64,000 bases of DNA from Pseudomonas sp. S06B 330. GTDB lineage: Bacteria; Pseudomonadota; Gammaproteobacteria; Pseudomonadales; Pseudomonadaceae. A program made the translations under genes and the position numbers. Under the pieces are notes generated by a model. That model was not told where the DNA came from. It saw nothing but the letters and a program-made list of their open reading frames with translations, and searched no databases. The stretch is taken from NCBI RefSeq assembly GCF_002845275.2, contig NZ_CP088149.1, positions 2,228,501-2,292,500 on the forward strand. The letters run 5' to 3'. Shown piece after piece: positions 17,205-26,617 of the stretch (position 1 is its first letter; each line of letters begins with the position of its first letter).

Positions 17205-19028
17205 ATGACCTCTGTGTTCGATTCAAGTGCTTTCCTGGCGACCTGCAGCGGTCGCCCGGGCGTCTACCGGATGTTCGACGGTGAAGCCCGGCTGCTGTAT
17301 GTCGGCAAGGCGAAAAACCTCAAGAAGCGTCTCGCCAGCTATTTTCGCAAAACCGGCCTGGCGCCGAAGACGGCTGCCCTGGTGGCGCGCATTGTCCAGG
17401 TTGAAACCACCATCACCGCCAACGAGACCGAAGCGCTGCTGCTTGAGCAGACGCTGATCAAGGAGTGGCGGCCGCCCTACAACATTCTGCTGCGTGACGA
17501 TAAGTCCTACCCTTATGTGTTTCTCTCCGACGGCCCGTTCCCTCGGCTGGGGATTCATCGCGGTGCGAAGAAGCAGAAGGGCAAGTACTTCGGGCCTTAT
17601 CCCAGTGCCGGCGCGATTCGTGAAAGCCTGAGCCTGCTGCAGAAAACCTTTTTCGTCCGCCAGTGCGAAGACAGCTACTACAGCAACCGCACCCGACCGT
17701 GCCTGCAGTACCAGATCAAGCGCTGCAAGGCGCCTTGTGTCGGCCTGGTCGAGCCTGAGGAATATGCCGTCGATGTGCGTCACTCGGTGATGTTCCTCGA
17801 AGGCCGCAGTCACCAGTTGACCAACGAGCTCAATGCCGAGATGGAGCAGGCGGCGATGGCCCTGGAGTTTGAGAAGGCCGCTGAGTTGCGCGACCAGATC
17901 GCCTTGCTGCGCCGGGTCCAGGACCAGCAGAGCATGGAAGGCGGTAGCGGCGACGTTGATGTGGTCGCTGCGTTCGTCAACCCCGGCGGTGCCTGCGTGC
18001 ACCTGATCAGCGTGCGCGGCGGGCGGGTCTTGGGTAGCAAGAATTTCTTCCCTCAGGTCGGTATCGAAGAAGAAGTGGCCGAAGTGATGGCCGCGTTTCT
18101 TTCCCAGTACTACATCGGCAATGCCGAGCGCGACCTGCCTGGCGAGCTGATCGTCAACGTGGTGCACGAAGATTTCGCAGCCATCAGTGCCGCCGTCGAA
18201 GCCCTGCGTGGGCGCGAGCTGACGATCAGCCACCGCGTGCGCGGTACCCGCGCGCGCTGGCAGCAACTGGCGGTGACCAACGCCGAGCAGGCGTTGAGTG
18301 CGCGCCTGGCCAATCGCCTGCATATGGCATCGCGGTTCGAAGCCCTGGCCCAGGTGTTGGCCCTGGATGAAACCCCGCAGCGTCTGGAGTGTTACGACAT
18401 CAGCCATTCCAGTGGTGAGGCGACGGTGGCGTCCTGCGTGGTGTTTGGGCCCGAAGGGCCGTTGAAGTCCGACTACCGGCGCTTCAACATCGAAGGTGTC
18501 ACGCCCGGCGACGACTATGCCGCCATGCACCAGGCCCTGACTCGACGCTTCGGGCGGATCAAGGACGGTGAGGGCAAGTTGCCGGACGTACTGTTGGTGG
18601 ACGGTGGTAAAGGCCAGTTGAACATGGCCCGCGAGGTGCTGCAGGAACTGGCGGTTCCCGACCTGATCCTGTTGGGTGTGGCCAAGGGCGTCACACGCAA
18701 GGCCGGTTTCGAAACCCTCTACCTCAATGACGCCGCTCATGAGTTTACCCTCAAGGGCGATTCGCCGGCGCTGCACCTGATCCAGCAGATCCGTGACGAA
18801 GCGCACCGTTTTGCCATTACCGGTCATCGTGCCCGGCGCGGCAAGGCTCGGCGTACATCAAGCCTGGAAGACGTTGCTGGAGTGGGGCCAAAGCGTCGTC
18901 GCGACTTGCTCAAACACTTCGGCGGCCTGCAGGAATTGAGCCGCGCCAGCATCGAAGAAATCGCTAAAGCGCCAGGAATCAGTAAAAAGCTTGCCGAGTC
19001 GATTTATGCCAACCTGCATAGCGAGTAG
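17205..19028 (+). CDS. uvrC: Excinuclease ABC subunit UvrC
   Basis: 607 residues, the normal UvrC length. Starting at ATG 17205 avoids overlap with gacA. Domains in order: GIY-YIG nuclease ([20 protein letters not shown], residues 16-35), the cysteine-rich CxxxC-type region ([15 protein letters not shown]), a UVR motif near 205-240, an RNase H-like nuclease ([12 protein letters not shown], then [11 protein letters not shown]), and tandem helix-hairpin-helix motifs at the end ([18 protein letters not shown]). It makes both incisions in nucleotide excision repair with UvrA and UvrB. It is co-transcribed with gacA. Confidence 0.97.
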   Translation: MTSVFDSSAFLATCSGRPGVYRMFDGEARLLYVGKAKNLKKRLASYFRKTGLAPKTAALVARIVQVETTITANETEALLLEQTLIKEWRPPYNILLRDDKSYPYVFLSDGPFPRLGIHRGAKKQKGKYFGPYPSAGAIRESLSLLQKTFFVRQCEDSYYSNRTRPCLQYQIKRCKAPCVGLVEPEEYAVDVRHSVMFLEGRSHQLTNELNAEMEQAAMALEFEKAAELRDQIALLRRVQDQQSMEGGSGDVDVVAAFVNPGGACVHLISVRGGRVLGSKNFFPQVGIEEEVAEVMAAFLSQYYIGNAERDLPGELIVNVVHEDFAAISAAVEALRGRELTISHRVRGTRARWQQLAVTNAEQALSARLANRLHMASRFEALAQVLALDETPQRLECYDISHSSGEATVASCVVFGPEGPLKSDYRRFNIEGVTPGDDYAAMHQALTRRFGRIKDGEGKLPDVLLVDGGKGQLNMAREVLQELAVPDLILLGVAKGVTRKAGFETLYLNDAAHEFTLKGDSPALHLIQQIRDEAHRFAITGHRARRGKARRTSSLEDVAGVGPKRRRDLLKHFGGLQELSRASIEEIAKAPGISKKLAESIYANLHSE

Positions 19029-19060
19029 AATGCACGCTCACTTTGCAGCCAGTTGTGCCG

Positions 19061-19621
19061 ATGAATATCCCAAATCTACTTACAGTTCTTCGCGTCCTGC
19101 TCATCCCGTTCTTCATTTTGCTGTTTTATGTTCCGTATCACTGGAGCTATATCGCAGCGAGCAGCGTCTTTGCCATTGCCGCAGCCACCGATTGGCTTGA
19201 CGGTTACCTGGCCCGTCGCCTGCAACAAAGCACGCCATTCGGTGCCTTCCTGGACCCGGTGGCTGACAAGCTGATGGTTGCGGTGGCCCTGGTGCTGCTG
19301 GTGCAAGTGCATGCGAACTTCTGGCTGACCTTGCCGGCGGCGGTGATCATCGGTCGCGAGATCGTGGTCTCGGCACTGCGCGAGTGGATGGCCGAATTGG
19401 GGGCGAGGGCGCATGTGGCGGTCTCGAACCTGGGCAAGTGGAAGACGGCGGCGCAAATGCTCGCCCTGGTGATCCTGCTGGCCAACCCACCCGTGCTGAC
19501 CTTCTGGGTGATCCTTGGCTATGTCTTGCTGATGCTGTCCGCCGGTCTGACCTTGTGGTCGATGCTGCACTACCTGCGCGCTGCCTGGCCACACCTGCGC
19601 GAAGGTTCGGAGCAAAAATAA
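19061..19621 (+). CDS. pgsA: CDP-diacylglycerol--glycerol-3-phosphate 3-phosphatidyltransferase
   Basis: 186 residues with four or five membrane helices, starting [20 protein letters not shown]. The CDP-alcohol phosphotransferase signature D-G-x2-A-R-x8-G-x3-D-x3-D is complete, from [11 protein letters not shown] through [11 protein letters not shown]. It makes phosphatidylglycerophosphate, the first step to phosphatidylglycerol and cardiolipin. It lies 32 bases after uvrC and just before a tRNA gene, the conserved Pseudomonas order. Confidence 0.96.
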   Translation: MNIPNLLTVLRVLLIPFFILLFYVPYHWSYIAASSVFAIAAATDWLDGYLARRLQQSTPFGAFLDPVADKLMVAVALVLLVQVHANFWLTLPAAVIIGREIVVSALREWMAELGARAHVAVSNLGKWKTAAQMLALVILLANPPVLTFWVILGYVLLMLSAGLTLWSMLHYLRAAWPHLREGSEQK

Positions 19622-19641
19622 AGCTTTTTTGAATCAAGGGC

Positions 19642-19669
19642 TTGACGGCGTTCTGCGATCCTATAGAAT
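19642..19669 (+). promoter_or_regulatory. Sigma70 promoter of tRNA-Gly
   Basis: TTGACG at 19642-19647 and TAGAAT at 19664-19669 are 16 bases apart and lie 14 bases before the mature tRNA 5' end. Both hexamers match the consensus at five of six positions. Confidence 0.65.
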
Positions 19670-19683
19670 GGCCGTCACCAAAT

Positions 19684-19759
<76 letters not shown>

Positions 19760-19799
19760 AATATCGATTTACAAAGTTCCACGGGGCTCTGTAAGTCCT

Positions 19800-19828
19800 A
19801 AAAAAGACGCTTAGGCGTCTTTTTTTGT
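19800..19828 (+). terminator. Rho-independent terminator after tRNA-Gly
   Basis: AAAAAGACGC (19801-19810), loop TTAG, GCGTCTTTTT (19815-19824) then more T. A perfect 10-bp stem with a T tract. Confidence 0.9.
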
Positions 19829-19852
19829 TCCCGTGCGATCTGCCTGAGTCCA

Positions 19853-20347
19853 CTACCAGCCACGAATTGTAAGTACATTTTTAAGTACAGCGAATCGGGG
19901 TAGTCGGCGTAGCGGATTGTTGGCGGATCCGTTCGCCAGGCGAAGCCTTCCGGTAAGAACTACACCCTCAAAGACGCGGGCGGCCTTGCCCTGTTCGTCG
20001 ACCCTCAGTGAAGCGCGGCGAGTTCGGTTGTAATACATTTCGATGTAATCGAACACAGCTTCCTGGCCAAGTCACGGGTTTTGTAGATGCGCTTACGGAT
20101 ACGCTCTTTCTTCAAACTGCTGAAAAAAGGCCTTGATCGGAATGCACCAGCAGACGCTCCTTGTCGAAGGCGCCAGAACGCCATAGACGTGCAGGGCACC
20201 GTAAACCCCTTGGCTAGCCGCAAAGGAACCGCGGATCAGTTTTAGCAAGCGGTCGTTGTCCTGGTCGGACGCCGAAACGGGCTTGTGCTCAACAACCTGT
20301 CTTGCGGCTTGCGCCTTGAGTTCCGGGGTGTATCGTTGGGTGCTCAT
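19853..20347 (-). pseudogene. Degenerate IS3-family transposase remnant
   Basis: Pieces of an IS3-family element lie in several minus frames. At 20347 a good start (GGAGGAAGTTT upstream) opens MSTQRYTPELKAQAARQVVE, an OrfA N-terminus. It runs after an internal deletion into NDRLLKLIRGSFAASQGVYG, an OrfB segment. Further down, KERIRKRIYKTRDLAR and, in another frame, FDYIEMYYNRTRR are the conserved end of the DDE transposase. The middle, including most catalytic residues, is missing and the frames are shifted. No intact terminal inverted repeats were seen. It marks past insertion next to tRNA-Gly. Confidence 0.8.
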
Positions 20348-20565
20348 AAACTTCCTCCTATGCTCAAGCATAGGCTGGAGGTGTCTATGGTGCCGGGGGC
20401 AGTCCATTTCTACCTGGATAACTACGGTAGGTTTCGAGTCAATGTAAAAGCGCCGGTCGTCCATCGGCCACCAGTTCGCTGCTCCGGGCAGGTAGTAGCT
20501 ATCTAGCCTCAGGCGATTGTCCACTCGCCATAGGCTGAAGCTTTTAGCCAGAGCGGAAGCACACC

Positions 20566-23500
20566 ATGCCCCATGACCCGGACATCCAAGGCACCGATAC
20601 CCTGACCTTGGAACAGGCCTTTCAGGATGATTTGTTGGCAAAGCGCTTGCCTAAGTGGGTGCTTGAGCTCAGCCACGATCATCTTGACCCATTATGCGCC
20701 GCGCTCAAGACCAGCTTGGTTTGTCGACAGCAACTGAGTACCCGAATACAGAGCATCCAGGGGATTGGCGATTATGTCAGCGCGGCGTTGCAGGAAGGCC
20801 TCGACCAGCGCTTCGGTGCGGGGCTAGATGTCTCTACACTGTACTTTCGCCAGGGATATCTGGTGCCGTCAGGGGAGCAGATCTACACCGGCCGTGTGCC
20901 CGTCATGGTTCCCGAATATGTTCAGATACCTCTGCTTGAAGCCGCGCTGAACAACTTCGTCGCCGATGAGGCTGAAACACAGTTACCGGGAAGCGGGTTG
21001 GTCACTAAGGTCGGTGAGCACCTGCGCCGGCCCACGGCGATCCAATTCGCCCGGCTATGCCGACAACTGGACATGGGTGCACGTTATCAACGGCACCTCG
21101 ATGCGATCCTGCTCTCGACGAGTGATCAAGCCGCCGCCGGGTCGAGTGTCCGGTCACTGCTGCTGCAGCTGCAGCGCTCCACATTGCTGGTCGACGCTTA
21201 CAGGGCGAGGGCAGAGGGCGTGCTCAGCGAGGCCGAACTTGAGCTGGTATCCGAACTGTGCCGCGACGGTCGGTTGCCGGAGCTGGAGGGTGCCAGGGTG
21301 GTGGCCAAACAGCTGCGTGTGCTCGACTGTGACTTGGAGCAGATTATTGTTTTCGATGTGCTTGACGAGGGGTGGGTGCGCACCACGAGCAAGCGGGTGC
21401 TGGTCTACATCCCTGGTGATCCAAATGGGCCCTGGAGCGCCTTTCCCGACCTTGAGCAGTTCACCAGGAAACACCTCGGTAAACGCCTGCGCGACACCAG
21501 CTACCTGGGGTTCTTCAGCCGCTTCGTGCGCCGTCGCGACAGTCAGCGCTTCTTCTCGAAAGTGGTCGAGCTGTATCACGACGTGGCGATCTGGGCCAGC
21601 CGCGATCTGGAAGAACACATGCGTGCTTACCCTCAACCCTTGTTCGACTACCTGGCCTCTGCGCGCATCCGCCAGATCAAGGACGATGCCGCGATGATTG
21701 TGCCACCGGTTGCGCAGATCGACCGGGCTGTTCAGCGCGACCATGAGCGGCGGCTGGCCGCGGAGGGCTGGGCGTTGATCGGCGTGGCTGGCCTGTTCGT
21801 CCCCGCGATCGGTGCCGTTTTACTGGCAACCATGGTTTGGGAGATGCTCAGTGATGTGTTCCACGGCATCGAAGACTGGCATGACGGCGACACGGCAGCT
21901 GCATTGGACCATCTAACCAATGTCGCAGTGGATATTGCCGTGGCTGGCGCGACCGTTGCTGGCATATCCGCGGGACAGCGCGCTTGGGCTCGCTCGACAC
22001 TGGTGGACAGCATGGTGGCGGCACCACTGGAGCAGGGCGGAGCGAAATTGTGGAGCCAGGACACGACAGCGTTTCGCAGCGCAGCACCGCAGGCCTTGCC
22101 TGACGTCCAGGGCATCCGCCGTGAGGGCGGGCACGCCTGGATCGAAATGGCGGGGTATCACTACCCGGCACATCAGCGAGTGTCGGACGGCCAATGGCAA
22201 CTTATACCTCGTGCAGGTTTCGGTCCCTTGTTATGTAGCAATGGAGGTGGGGCCTGGCGATTGGCAAGTGACCAACCTTCGCGGTGGACCGATGTCCATA
22301 GCATGTTCCGCCGCCTAGGCGGCATGTTCGGCGATCTCGATGATGCCCAGATTGACGCAGTGATGAATATTCACGGCCTCGGCGCAGACAACCTACGGGC
22401 GTTGCACATGGCCAATCAGTTGCCCGACCCCTGCCTGGTTGACACGGTCCAGCGCGTGCACCTTCAAAGGAGAGTGCTACAGCTGATTGAGCAACTGCAT
22501 GCCGGCGAGCCCATCCGCGAGCGCAGTCTTCTACAGCACGCTCGCCTGCTGCCGAGCACCGCTGGCCTGTCCGGAGCGGGCCTTGCAGAGCAGCTGCAGC
22601 TGCAGCGTCGACAACTGCTGCAAGGGTTCTATGACAGCGTCCAGCCCAGTGACACTCAGCCGGTTGCGGTTCTGCGTAACGTATTTCCTGCCTTGCACCA
22701 CCGCGCCGCGCAGGCATTGGTGGACGCGGCCGATGCCCACGACTTCAGGCGCCTGACGGCTGAGCAGCGGGTATCGATGAGCCTCGGCGAATCGGCCAGG
22801 GCCAGCGTTACGCGGATCCGCCGCATACGGGTTCTGGAAGCGCTACGGTTTGACATGCCGCAGTCTGCCGACCTGGGGCGCGTGGCAATCGGTTTGCTCG
22901 CCGATCTGCCGAGTGCCTCGCTGGGTGTGCGATGGCACCTTTTAGACGGCGGTCTTGGAGGGCCTGTGCTGGCAGAGGGGGAAGAAGGTATGAGTGATTT
23001 CAATCTCATTCATTTCAATGGCCGGTTCTTGCTGCTCGATCAGCACCATGTTGCTCGGGGTGAGCCTGGGGAGCTGTTCGGGGTCATGGCCTCTGCCTAT
23101 AGCGCCAATCAACGTGCCGCAATGGGGCTTTCGCCTGGAGGGGAGGGGCTGCGGCAGTGGTTGGTGGGTCAGGCGGATGCGCGGCCTCATGCAGTGGAGC
23201 GCTTGCTTACACCTGCGCGCGCGGGCAGTTTCAATGCGCCGAGACGCCTGGAGGATGGTCGCTTCGGCTACCTGCTGAGCGGCCGATGGTTCATTCGAGG
23301 TAGGCGTCAGGGTAGGCCGCAGGCGTTGAGTGACAGGGTGCATGGGCTGTTTCCGGACCTGGACCAAGAGCAGATTGATATGTGGTTGAGGGAGGTCCAG
23401 GCTTCGGGTCAGCGCGTGGAGCCCTTGCTGGAACGGCTGCGTGAGCAATTTTTGATACTGGAGCGGCATATGCAGGGTTGGGTGGCGGAGCTACCTGAGG

Positions 23501-25062
23501 AGGAACGCGAACAGCGACAATACTTCAGCAATTCATTGATCAAGTGTTGGCAGCGCAGCACCAGTGAAGAGTTCCGTCAGCGACCCGAACCTATCTGTCT
23601 GTGGTGGAGCCAGATGGGGGCGCGCACGGGCGGGTTACCAGATCTGCCGGAGCAGATCAGGTTTCGCTCTGTAGCGGTAATGTCGTTGCGTCAGATGGAC
23701 ATCAGCGTGCTCCCAGACGGTTTCCTGCGGGCCTTCGACAACCTACGTGTGCTGGAGCTTCCCGGCAATACGCTGACCCGCCTGCCGATGGGCCTGCAGC
23801 GCATGCGTCGCCTGCAGTGCCTGGACCTTACCAGCAACAGGATCAGGCTGGACCCCGGGCAGTCCACGATCCTCGCTGGCTGCGAACAGCTAAGTTACCT
23901 CAACCTTTCCGACAATCCGCTCGGGCGCGCCTTCTCTGTCCGTGCCATGACCCATCTGACGGAGCTGCGGCTAAATGACACTCAGATTGACTGCTTGCCC
24001 TACGGCATTTTGGAGTGCCTACGGCTGCATACTCTCGACGTGCGCAACAATCGCATCACTTCGCTGCCACCAGGCTTCTTTCAGGCGCGACCCTGGGTCG
24101 AGGGGCAGGTCTGGTTACATGGCAACCAATTGAGCGCTGAACAGGCGCAGGCGCTACAGGCGGCGTTGGGGCTACAACGTCCGCTTGAATCGCCGCAGGG
24201 CCCCGATTTGTTTCCGCGGATGCGCTGGCTCGACGCGGTCGCTCCGCAAGACCGAGATGACCTGGGTTCTTCATGGGCATTGGTGGAATCGAACGAAGGT
24301 TCGGAGTCGTTCTTCGAACTTTTGAAAGGCCTGATCCAAACTGCGGACTTCCGCAGCCCGGTCGGGTCCCGCAATCTGGCCTCCCGTGTTCTGGTCATGT
24401 TGCGAGCCATGGTGGACGACGAGGGTCTGTGCACGGAACTGTTCGCCAATGCCCAGAACGTGACCTGCCAGGACAGTGTAGCGTTGCGTTTCAGTGATCT
24501 TGAGGTGCGCATGCAGGTGTGGGAAGCACAGCGTGATGCCCTGGCAGGCAACCAGGAGCTTGCTCTATTGCACTTGGGGCGGCAACTGTGGCGGCTCGAT
24601 GCTGTCGATCGTATTGCCCTGGAAGATTTCCTCGCCCGTCGGGCGGCTGGCGGGGACCCGGACGAAGTCGAGGTGGTGCTGGCCTATCGTCTGGCTCTGC
24701 GCGCAGACCTCGACTTGCCGGTGCGGATCACCACCATGCGCTTCCAGTACCTGGCCGATGTTGGTACGACACGCGTTGAACAAGCGCGTCAACGGGTGCT
24801 TGCCGCCGAGACCAGCGAGCAAGTAGCTCGCTCGCTGGTCGAGCGGGATTTTTGGCAGCAATACCTTCGGCGCACCAATCAGGCACGTTTCGACGAACTT
24901 GATGAGCCCTACCGTACGCAGATCGAAGCGTTGCTGGCCGATCATGAGGAAGAGGAAGCAGCGCGATTGCGCCAGGTGGTACAGCTTCAGGCGCAACGGG
25001 TACAAGTCGAGCGTGAAGTCATGTTGAGTATCACCCGCAGCGCGCTTGATGTTGAGTGCTGA
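20566..25062 (+). CDS. NEL-type E3 ubiquitin ligase effector with dermonecrotic-toxin-like N-terminus and LRRs
   Basis: 1498 residues; GGAAG precedes the ATG. The N-terminal ~700 residues resemble the DUF6543/dermonecrotic-toxin-type region of Pseudomonas LRR effectors, including LVYIPGDPNGPW near 279 and RRRDSQRFF near 322, with hydrophobic stretches near 401-427 and 450-470. Leucine-rich repeats occupy about 1040-1180 (LRVLELPGNTLTRLP, LQCLDLTSNRI, LSYLNLSDN, LHTLDVRNNRITSLPPG). The C-terminus is a NEL domain: the catalytic CxD is C1301-Q-D1303 in VTCQDSVALRFSDLEV, the arrangement of IpaH/SspH ligases. Such proteins ubiquitinate eukaryotic host targets after secretion. No secretion signal or secretion genes are in view. 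It is flanked by element debris, which suggests horizontal gain. It is paralogous to the gene at 62841. Confidence 0.9.
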   Translation: MPHDPDIQGTDTLTLEQAFQDDLLAKRLPKWVLELSHDHLDPLCAALKTSLVCRQQLSTRIQSIQGIGDYVSAALQEGLDQRFGAGLDVSTLYFRQGYLVPSGEQIYTGRVPVMVPEYVQIPLLEAALNNFVADEAETQLPGSGLVTKVGEHLRRPTAIQFARLCRQLDMGARYQRHLDAILLSTSDQAAAGSSVRSLLLQLQRSTLLVDAYRARAEGVLSEAELELVSELCRDGRLPELEGARVVAKQLRVLDCDLEQIIVFDVLDEGWVRTTSKRVLVYIPGDPNGPWSAFPDLEQFTRKHLGKRLRDTSYLGFFSRFVRRRDSQRFFSKVVELYHDVAIWASRDLEEHMRAYPQPLFDYLASARIRQIKDDAAMIVPPVAQIDRAVQRDHERRLAAEGWALIGVAGLFVPAIGAVLLATMVWEMLSDVFHGIEDWHDGDTAAALDHLTNVAVDIAVAGATVAGISAGQRAWARSTLVDSMVAAPLEQGGAKLWSQDTTAFRSAAPQALPDVQGIRREGGHAWIEMAGYHYPAHQRVSDGQWQLIPRAGFGPLLCSNGGGAWRLASDQPSRWTDVHSMFRRLGGMFGDLDDAQIDAVMNIHGLGADNLRALHMANQLPDPCLVDTVQRVHLQRRVLQLIEQLHAGEPIRERSLLQHARLLPSTAGLSGAGLAEQLQLQRRQLLQGFYDSVQPSDTQPVAVLRNVFPALHHRAAQALVDAADAHDFRRLTAEQRVSMSLGESARASVTRIRRIRVLEALRFDMPQSADLGRVAIGLLADLPSASLGVRWHLLDGGLGGPVLAEGEEGMSDFNLIHFNGRFLLLDQHHVARGEPGELFGVMASAYSANQRAAMGLSPGGEGLRQWLVGQADARPHAVERLLTPARAGSFNAPRRLEDGRFGYLLSGRWFIRGRRQGRPQALSDRVHGLFPDLDQEQIDMWLREVQASGQRVEPLLERLREQFLILERHMQGWVAELPEEEREQRQYFSNSLIKCWQRSTSEEFRQRPEPICLWWSQMGARTGGLPDLPEQIRFRSVAVMSLRQMDISVLPDGFLRAFDNLRVLELPGNTLTRLPMGLQRMRRLQCLDLTSNRIRLDPGQSTILAGCEQLSYLNLSDNPLGRAFSVRAMTHLTELRLNDTQIDCLPYGILECLRLHTLDVRNNRITSLPPGFFQARPWVEGQVWLHGNQLSAEQAQALQAALGLQRPLESPQGPDLFPRMRWLDAVAPQDRDDLGSSWALVESNEGSESFFELLKGLIQTADFRSPVGSRNLASRVLVMLRAMVDDEGLCTELFANAQNVTCQDSVALRFSDLEVRMQVWEAQRDALAGNQELALLHLGRQLWRLDAVDRIALEDFLARRAAGGDPDEVEVVLAYRLALRADLDLPVRITTMRFQYLADVGTTRVEQARQRVLAAETSEQVARSLVERDFWQQYLRRTNQARFDELDEPYRTQIEALLADHEEEEAARLRQVVQLQAQRVQVEREVMLSITRSALDVEC

Positions 25063-25177
25063 GCAGGCGCTGGCGCCTTGAACTGCTATGGCGGATCAAG
25101 CTACGCAAAGGCGCTTTCTCGTAGCACTCGGCTATCGATGTGCTGATGTGTGGCCGTAACACCGTCAGGCAGCTTCG

Positions 25178-25467
25178 GGAATCATCTGGCAGCGGGTGGA
25201 GTTAGATGACTATGTCGAGAGCAACAGAAACTTCACCGCCATGGGCTATTACGATCAAAAGGTTGACTCGACCGTGGGCCGAATTGGTTGGCAGGTCCGT
25301 CTACGAGTCAGCCGTTTTGAGCCTTATGCACAGATCACCTATGATCAGGAGTTTGAAGGCAGCAAGCAGGCTAACGCATGGCTGAAAACTGTACCTGGTG
25401 CTGGCCCGTATCGGGTGCCGGGGCTCGCGTTTGACCGTTACTACGTTACTGCGCTGCTGGGGGGGCA
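25178..25467 (+). pseudogene. Autotransporter beta-barrel fragment (EstA-like), truncated at both ends
   Basis: The plus frame encodes FTAMGYYDQKVDSTVGRIGW, then PYAQITYDQEFEG and LAFDRYYVTALLGGQ, which resembles the C-terminal barrel of GDSL esterase autotransporters such as EstA. There is no passenger domain and no barrel end. Similarity stops near 25465, where the DNA becomes the reverse-strand fragment described next. The frame itself runs on to 25714 but without barrel character. I read it as the scar of a deletion. Confidence 0.55.
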
Positions 25468-25618
25468 GGTAGCGCATGGCGGTGCGGTCAGCCTCCGAAA
25501 GGGATCGATAGTGTTCAAGCAGGTTCACTTCCTCCGGGCTGAGCCGTCGGGTAACGACCTTGGGCTTGAACGAGATCAACGCGTACAGCGCCCGCATCAC
25601 ACTGAAGATAATTGCCAT
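25467..25618 (-). pseudogene. Fragment of a small unidentified protein
   Basis: From ATG 25618 (GGTGAG upstream) the minus frame reads MAIIFSVMRALYALISFKPK then VVTRRLSPEEVNLLEHYRSL and EADRTAMRYL. This helical pattern resembles short C-terminal tails of Pseudomonas regulators. After MRYL the frame runs into the complement of the autotransporter fragment, so the true C-terminus is missing. Family not identified. Confidence 0.4.
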
Positions 25619-25841
25619 GCACTCACCGCACCTTGGACCGACCTTAAGTTGCTGCTCTTTCTCCGTGCTCGGGCGCGATGCCCAGGCAAGCAAGTGGCAT
25701 TGATCGGAGTGTAGAAACACGGCGATCGAAGCGTGAGAGGGTCAAGCCATTGTATTTTTAAACTGATGCCACTTGGCTGACAGCCGATGTTCTCCCTGCA
25801 CGACGCCCCCCCTACAACGCCTCAGCCCTGGAGGGACGCTA

Positions 25842-26423
25842 TCAAGGCCCCGACTGAGGGAAGGTAATCACGCTATAGCCGAACTCGCTGTCACCTCGTT
25901 TGATGCCAGTGTCCGATGTTTCCACTTCGACACGGTCATCGTCGTGTACGACCAGTATCTGCTTGTTGTCCAACACCTCTACGCCCTCAGGCTTATTGCT
26001 GAACTTCAGTGCCGTTCCGTCCTGGCGTGTCACACGTATGGGGTTGCCTGGTTTGCCATCGGCGAACGGCAGCACTCAGAGGAAACCGCCGACCCGTAAT
26101 CTTCCGGCACGTCGATACGCACTTTCTTGAAGGGTGATTGCAGCACCAACGTGCCACCTGTGAATGTGACATCGGCAGACAACAGCAGGAAATCGAAACG
26201 GAAATCCTCCTTACTGCTTTTGCCATGCATTACGAATGCCCAGCATCAATTGACCATCGGTGCTGTCGAGCTTGGCGGCTTGGCTCGGTGCCATGGTAAT
26301 GCCTTCGATCTGGTAGTAGGGCGAGCCAATGGCGCTGCTGCGTTCGGAGAGCGGGCTCGCGAGGACGGTAGGGAGGAATAAAGAGACCCCAGTGAAGGCG
26401 AAGACGACAGCCTGTCTGTTCAT
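25842..26423 (-). pseudogene. Frameshifted gene for a secreted protein
   Basis: ATG 26423, with AAGGATC upstream, opens a signal peptide (MNRQAVVFAFTGVSLFLPTV) and continues IGSPYYQIEGITMAPSQAAK until a stop at 26211. A second frame carries SSKEDFRFDFLLLSADVTFT to DVPEDYGSAVSSE, and a third carries KFSNKPEGVEVLDNKQILVV then HDDDRVEVE to the stop at 25842. The three pieces join into one protein through at least two frameshifts. The KPEG-V-VHDDDRV pattern resembles secreted propeller-type proteins of the phytase-esterase or SdiA-regulated kind, but that is tentative. Confidence 0.6.
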
Positions 26424-26617
26424 CGGTACAGATCCTTGTGTTTTCGTTGAAGCACTCATCGTAGGAAAAGGCGCCACTGCAGGAAACTGACATTTTTGCC
26501 AGTAGGCAGCTCGGTGTTGAAGCGCTACGGTTCGAGCAGCAGCGCTACAGATGTGCAGGCGCCACTTCTGGGTGATGGATGGATGAGTTGTTCCGTTTCG
26601 ACAAGGAAGTTGTCTCT

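Noticed and set aside
17223..18827. 534-codon minus-strand ORF over uvrC
   Set aside because: Antisense shadow of a fully conserved uvrC; no family motifs.
20093..20641. 182-codon minus ORF as an intact gene
   Set aside because: It joins non-coding DNA to OrfA and OrfB shreds of an IS3 element; not a functional protein.
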